Below, in pieces: positions 11,733 through 12,038 of a stretch of 12,038 nt of DNA. The notes under the pieces are model-generated. The model made no database searches. It was not told the DNA's origin and saw only the letters and a list, made by a program, of their open reading frames with translations. The translations under genes were made by a program, and so were the position numbers. The stretch is from positions 1-12,038 of the forward strand of contig DAOTZU010000157.1 in the NCBI GenBank assembly GCA_034433995.1, in the 5' to 3' direction. Position 1 is the first letter of the stretch. Each line of letters begins with the position of its first letter. Source of the stretch: DAOTZU01 sp034433995 (GTDB lineage Bacteria; Chloroflexota; Anaerolineae; UBA1429).

Positions 11733-11761
11733 ATTGTAACACAAGAACGGCCTCTGCTCAA
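11733..11761 (-). promoter_or_regulatory. Sigma-70-type promoter of the five-gene surface operon
   Basis: On the minus strand TTGAGC (11756-11761), exactly 17 bases, then TACAAT (11733-11738). The predicted start is near 11726, which gives a leader of about 50 bases with GAGGA ahead of the ATG at 11676. No other promoter of this quality is seen within the operon. Confidence 0.7.
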
Positions 11762-11781
11762 ATAATGACGTGGAGAGGCCG
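11748..11781. repeat. Inverted repeat around the -35 box
   Basis: CGGCCTCT (11748-11755) and AGAGGCCG (11774-11781) are perfect 8-bp arms 18 bases apart; the -35 hexamer sits just inside one arm. As DNA it could be a regulator site. As RNA read through from the rRNA operon it would fold into a stem followed by TTCTTGTGTT, a weak terminator. The other 11782-11926 bases show no gene. Confidence 0.42.
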
Positions 11782-11926
11782 GTGTGCGTTACTGTTCCTG
11801 TGGGGTGTGCCCTGGGCATCTGAAGATTCGCCCGCCGTGGTTAGGGTTTGGGGCGGATCTGGGCCCTCGCGTGGCTGGAGGCCAAAGAAGGGGAAAGGAT
11901 AGCAGTTAAAAGCGCAAGCAGGTTCT

Positions 11927-12038
11927 CTTGGCAGTGACCTACTCTTCCGCCCCGTTACCGGGGGAGTACCATCGGCGCTGGAGAGCTTAACGGCCGGGTT
12001 CGGGATGGGACCGGGTGTTTCCTCTCCGCTTGAACCAC
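11927..12038 (-). rRNA. rrf: 5S ribosomal RNA, 5' end cut by window edge
   Basis: Read on the minus strand, the sequence contains the conserved 5S core: CCCATCCCGAAC, CGTTAAGC and AGCGCCGATGGTACT, then a GC-rich helix with AGAGTAGGTCACTGCCAAG at the 3' end. About 112 bases are visible, and the 3' CACTGCCAAG should pair with a 5' end that lies a few bases beyond position 12038. The rRNA operon therefore lies to the right and is transcribed toward the surface operon, whose promoter is about 165 bases downstream. The exact 3' end is uncertain by a few bases. Confidence 0.93.

Noticed and set aside
10345..11739. Plus-strand open frame of 464 codons opposite the propeller-dockerin gene
   Set aside because: It is the antisense of a well-supported gene; the translation is Gly/His/Arg-rich with no recognisable domain, as expected from GC-rich third positions on the other strand.
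11677..11742. Upstream TTG start giving 22 more residues on the propeller-dockerin protein
   Set aside because: The TTG lies upstream of the -10 box of the predicted promoter, and ATG 11676 begins a clean signal peptide after GAGGA.
11705..11902. Plus-strand 65-codon frame in the space before the 5S gene
   Set aside because: No ribosome binding site, no domain, and it runs against the promoter of the operon.

Overview
The window reads as chromosomal DNA of a GC-rich bacterium, most likely a member of the Chloroflexota (Anaerolineae-like). The basis is the set of large exported proteins with Pro-Thr linkers written in GC-rich codons, the mix of LVIVD-type propellers, dockerin and cohesin-like modules, and short C-terminal tails of the L-P-L-hydrophobic-R type that I remember as common in that phylum. 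No marker gene other than part of a 5S rRNA is present, so this placement is an inference.

Layout, left to right. (1) Positions 1-473, minus: 5' part of a lipoprotein gene with a glycosidase-like start, cut by the window edge; it has a clear sigma-70-type promoter (507-535) whose spacer is a perfect palindrome. (2) Positions 560-715: a 140-bp MITE-like element with 17-bp imperfect terminal inverted repeats, three internal hairpins and an imperfect 8-bp direct repeat abutting both ends. (3) Positions 719-2294, plus: a DUF2723 GT-C-type membrane glycosyltransferase whose TATAAT box lies only nine bases before the ATG, predicting a leaderless mRNA. (4) Positions 2278-11676, minus: five exported-protein genes in tight series (gaps of 9, 9, 35 and 40 bases), read from a promoter at 11733-11761. 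In order of transcription they encode a propeller-dockerin protein, a 1300-residue NodB/CBM96-like/dockerin/cohesin-like/propeller protein, a second NodB/CBM96-like protein, a TIM-barrel glycosidase-like protein and a small Pro-Thr stalk protein with a sortase-like tail. (5) Positions 11927-12038, minus: 5S rRNA, cut by the right edge, so an rRNA operon is read toward this cluster.

How the genes may work together (inference). Every product of the five-gene operon carries an export signal and most end in surface-retention-like tails. One has a C-terminal dockerin and its neighbour has a cohesin-like module, so a self-assembling extracellular polysaccharide-modifying complex is possible: deacetylase-like domains, CBM96-like modules, a glycosidase-like protein and propellers for protein contacts. 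The convergent GT-C enzyme could glycosylate Pro-Thr linkers or make envelope glycans. The two operon ends (2278-2294) overlap by 17 bases and I see no intrinsic terminator there.
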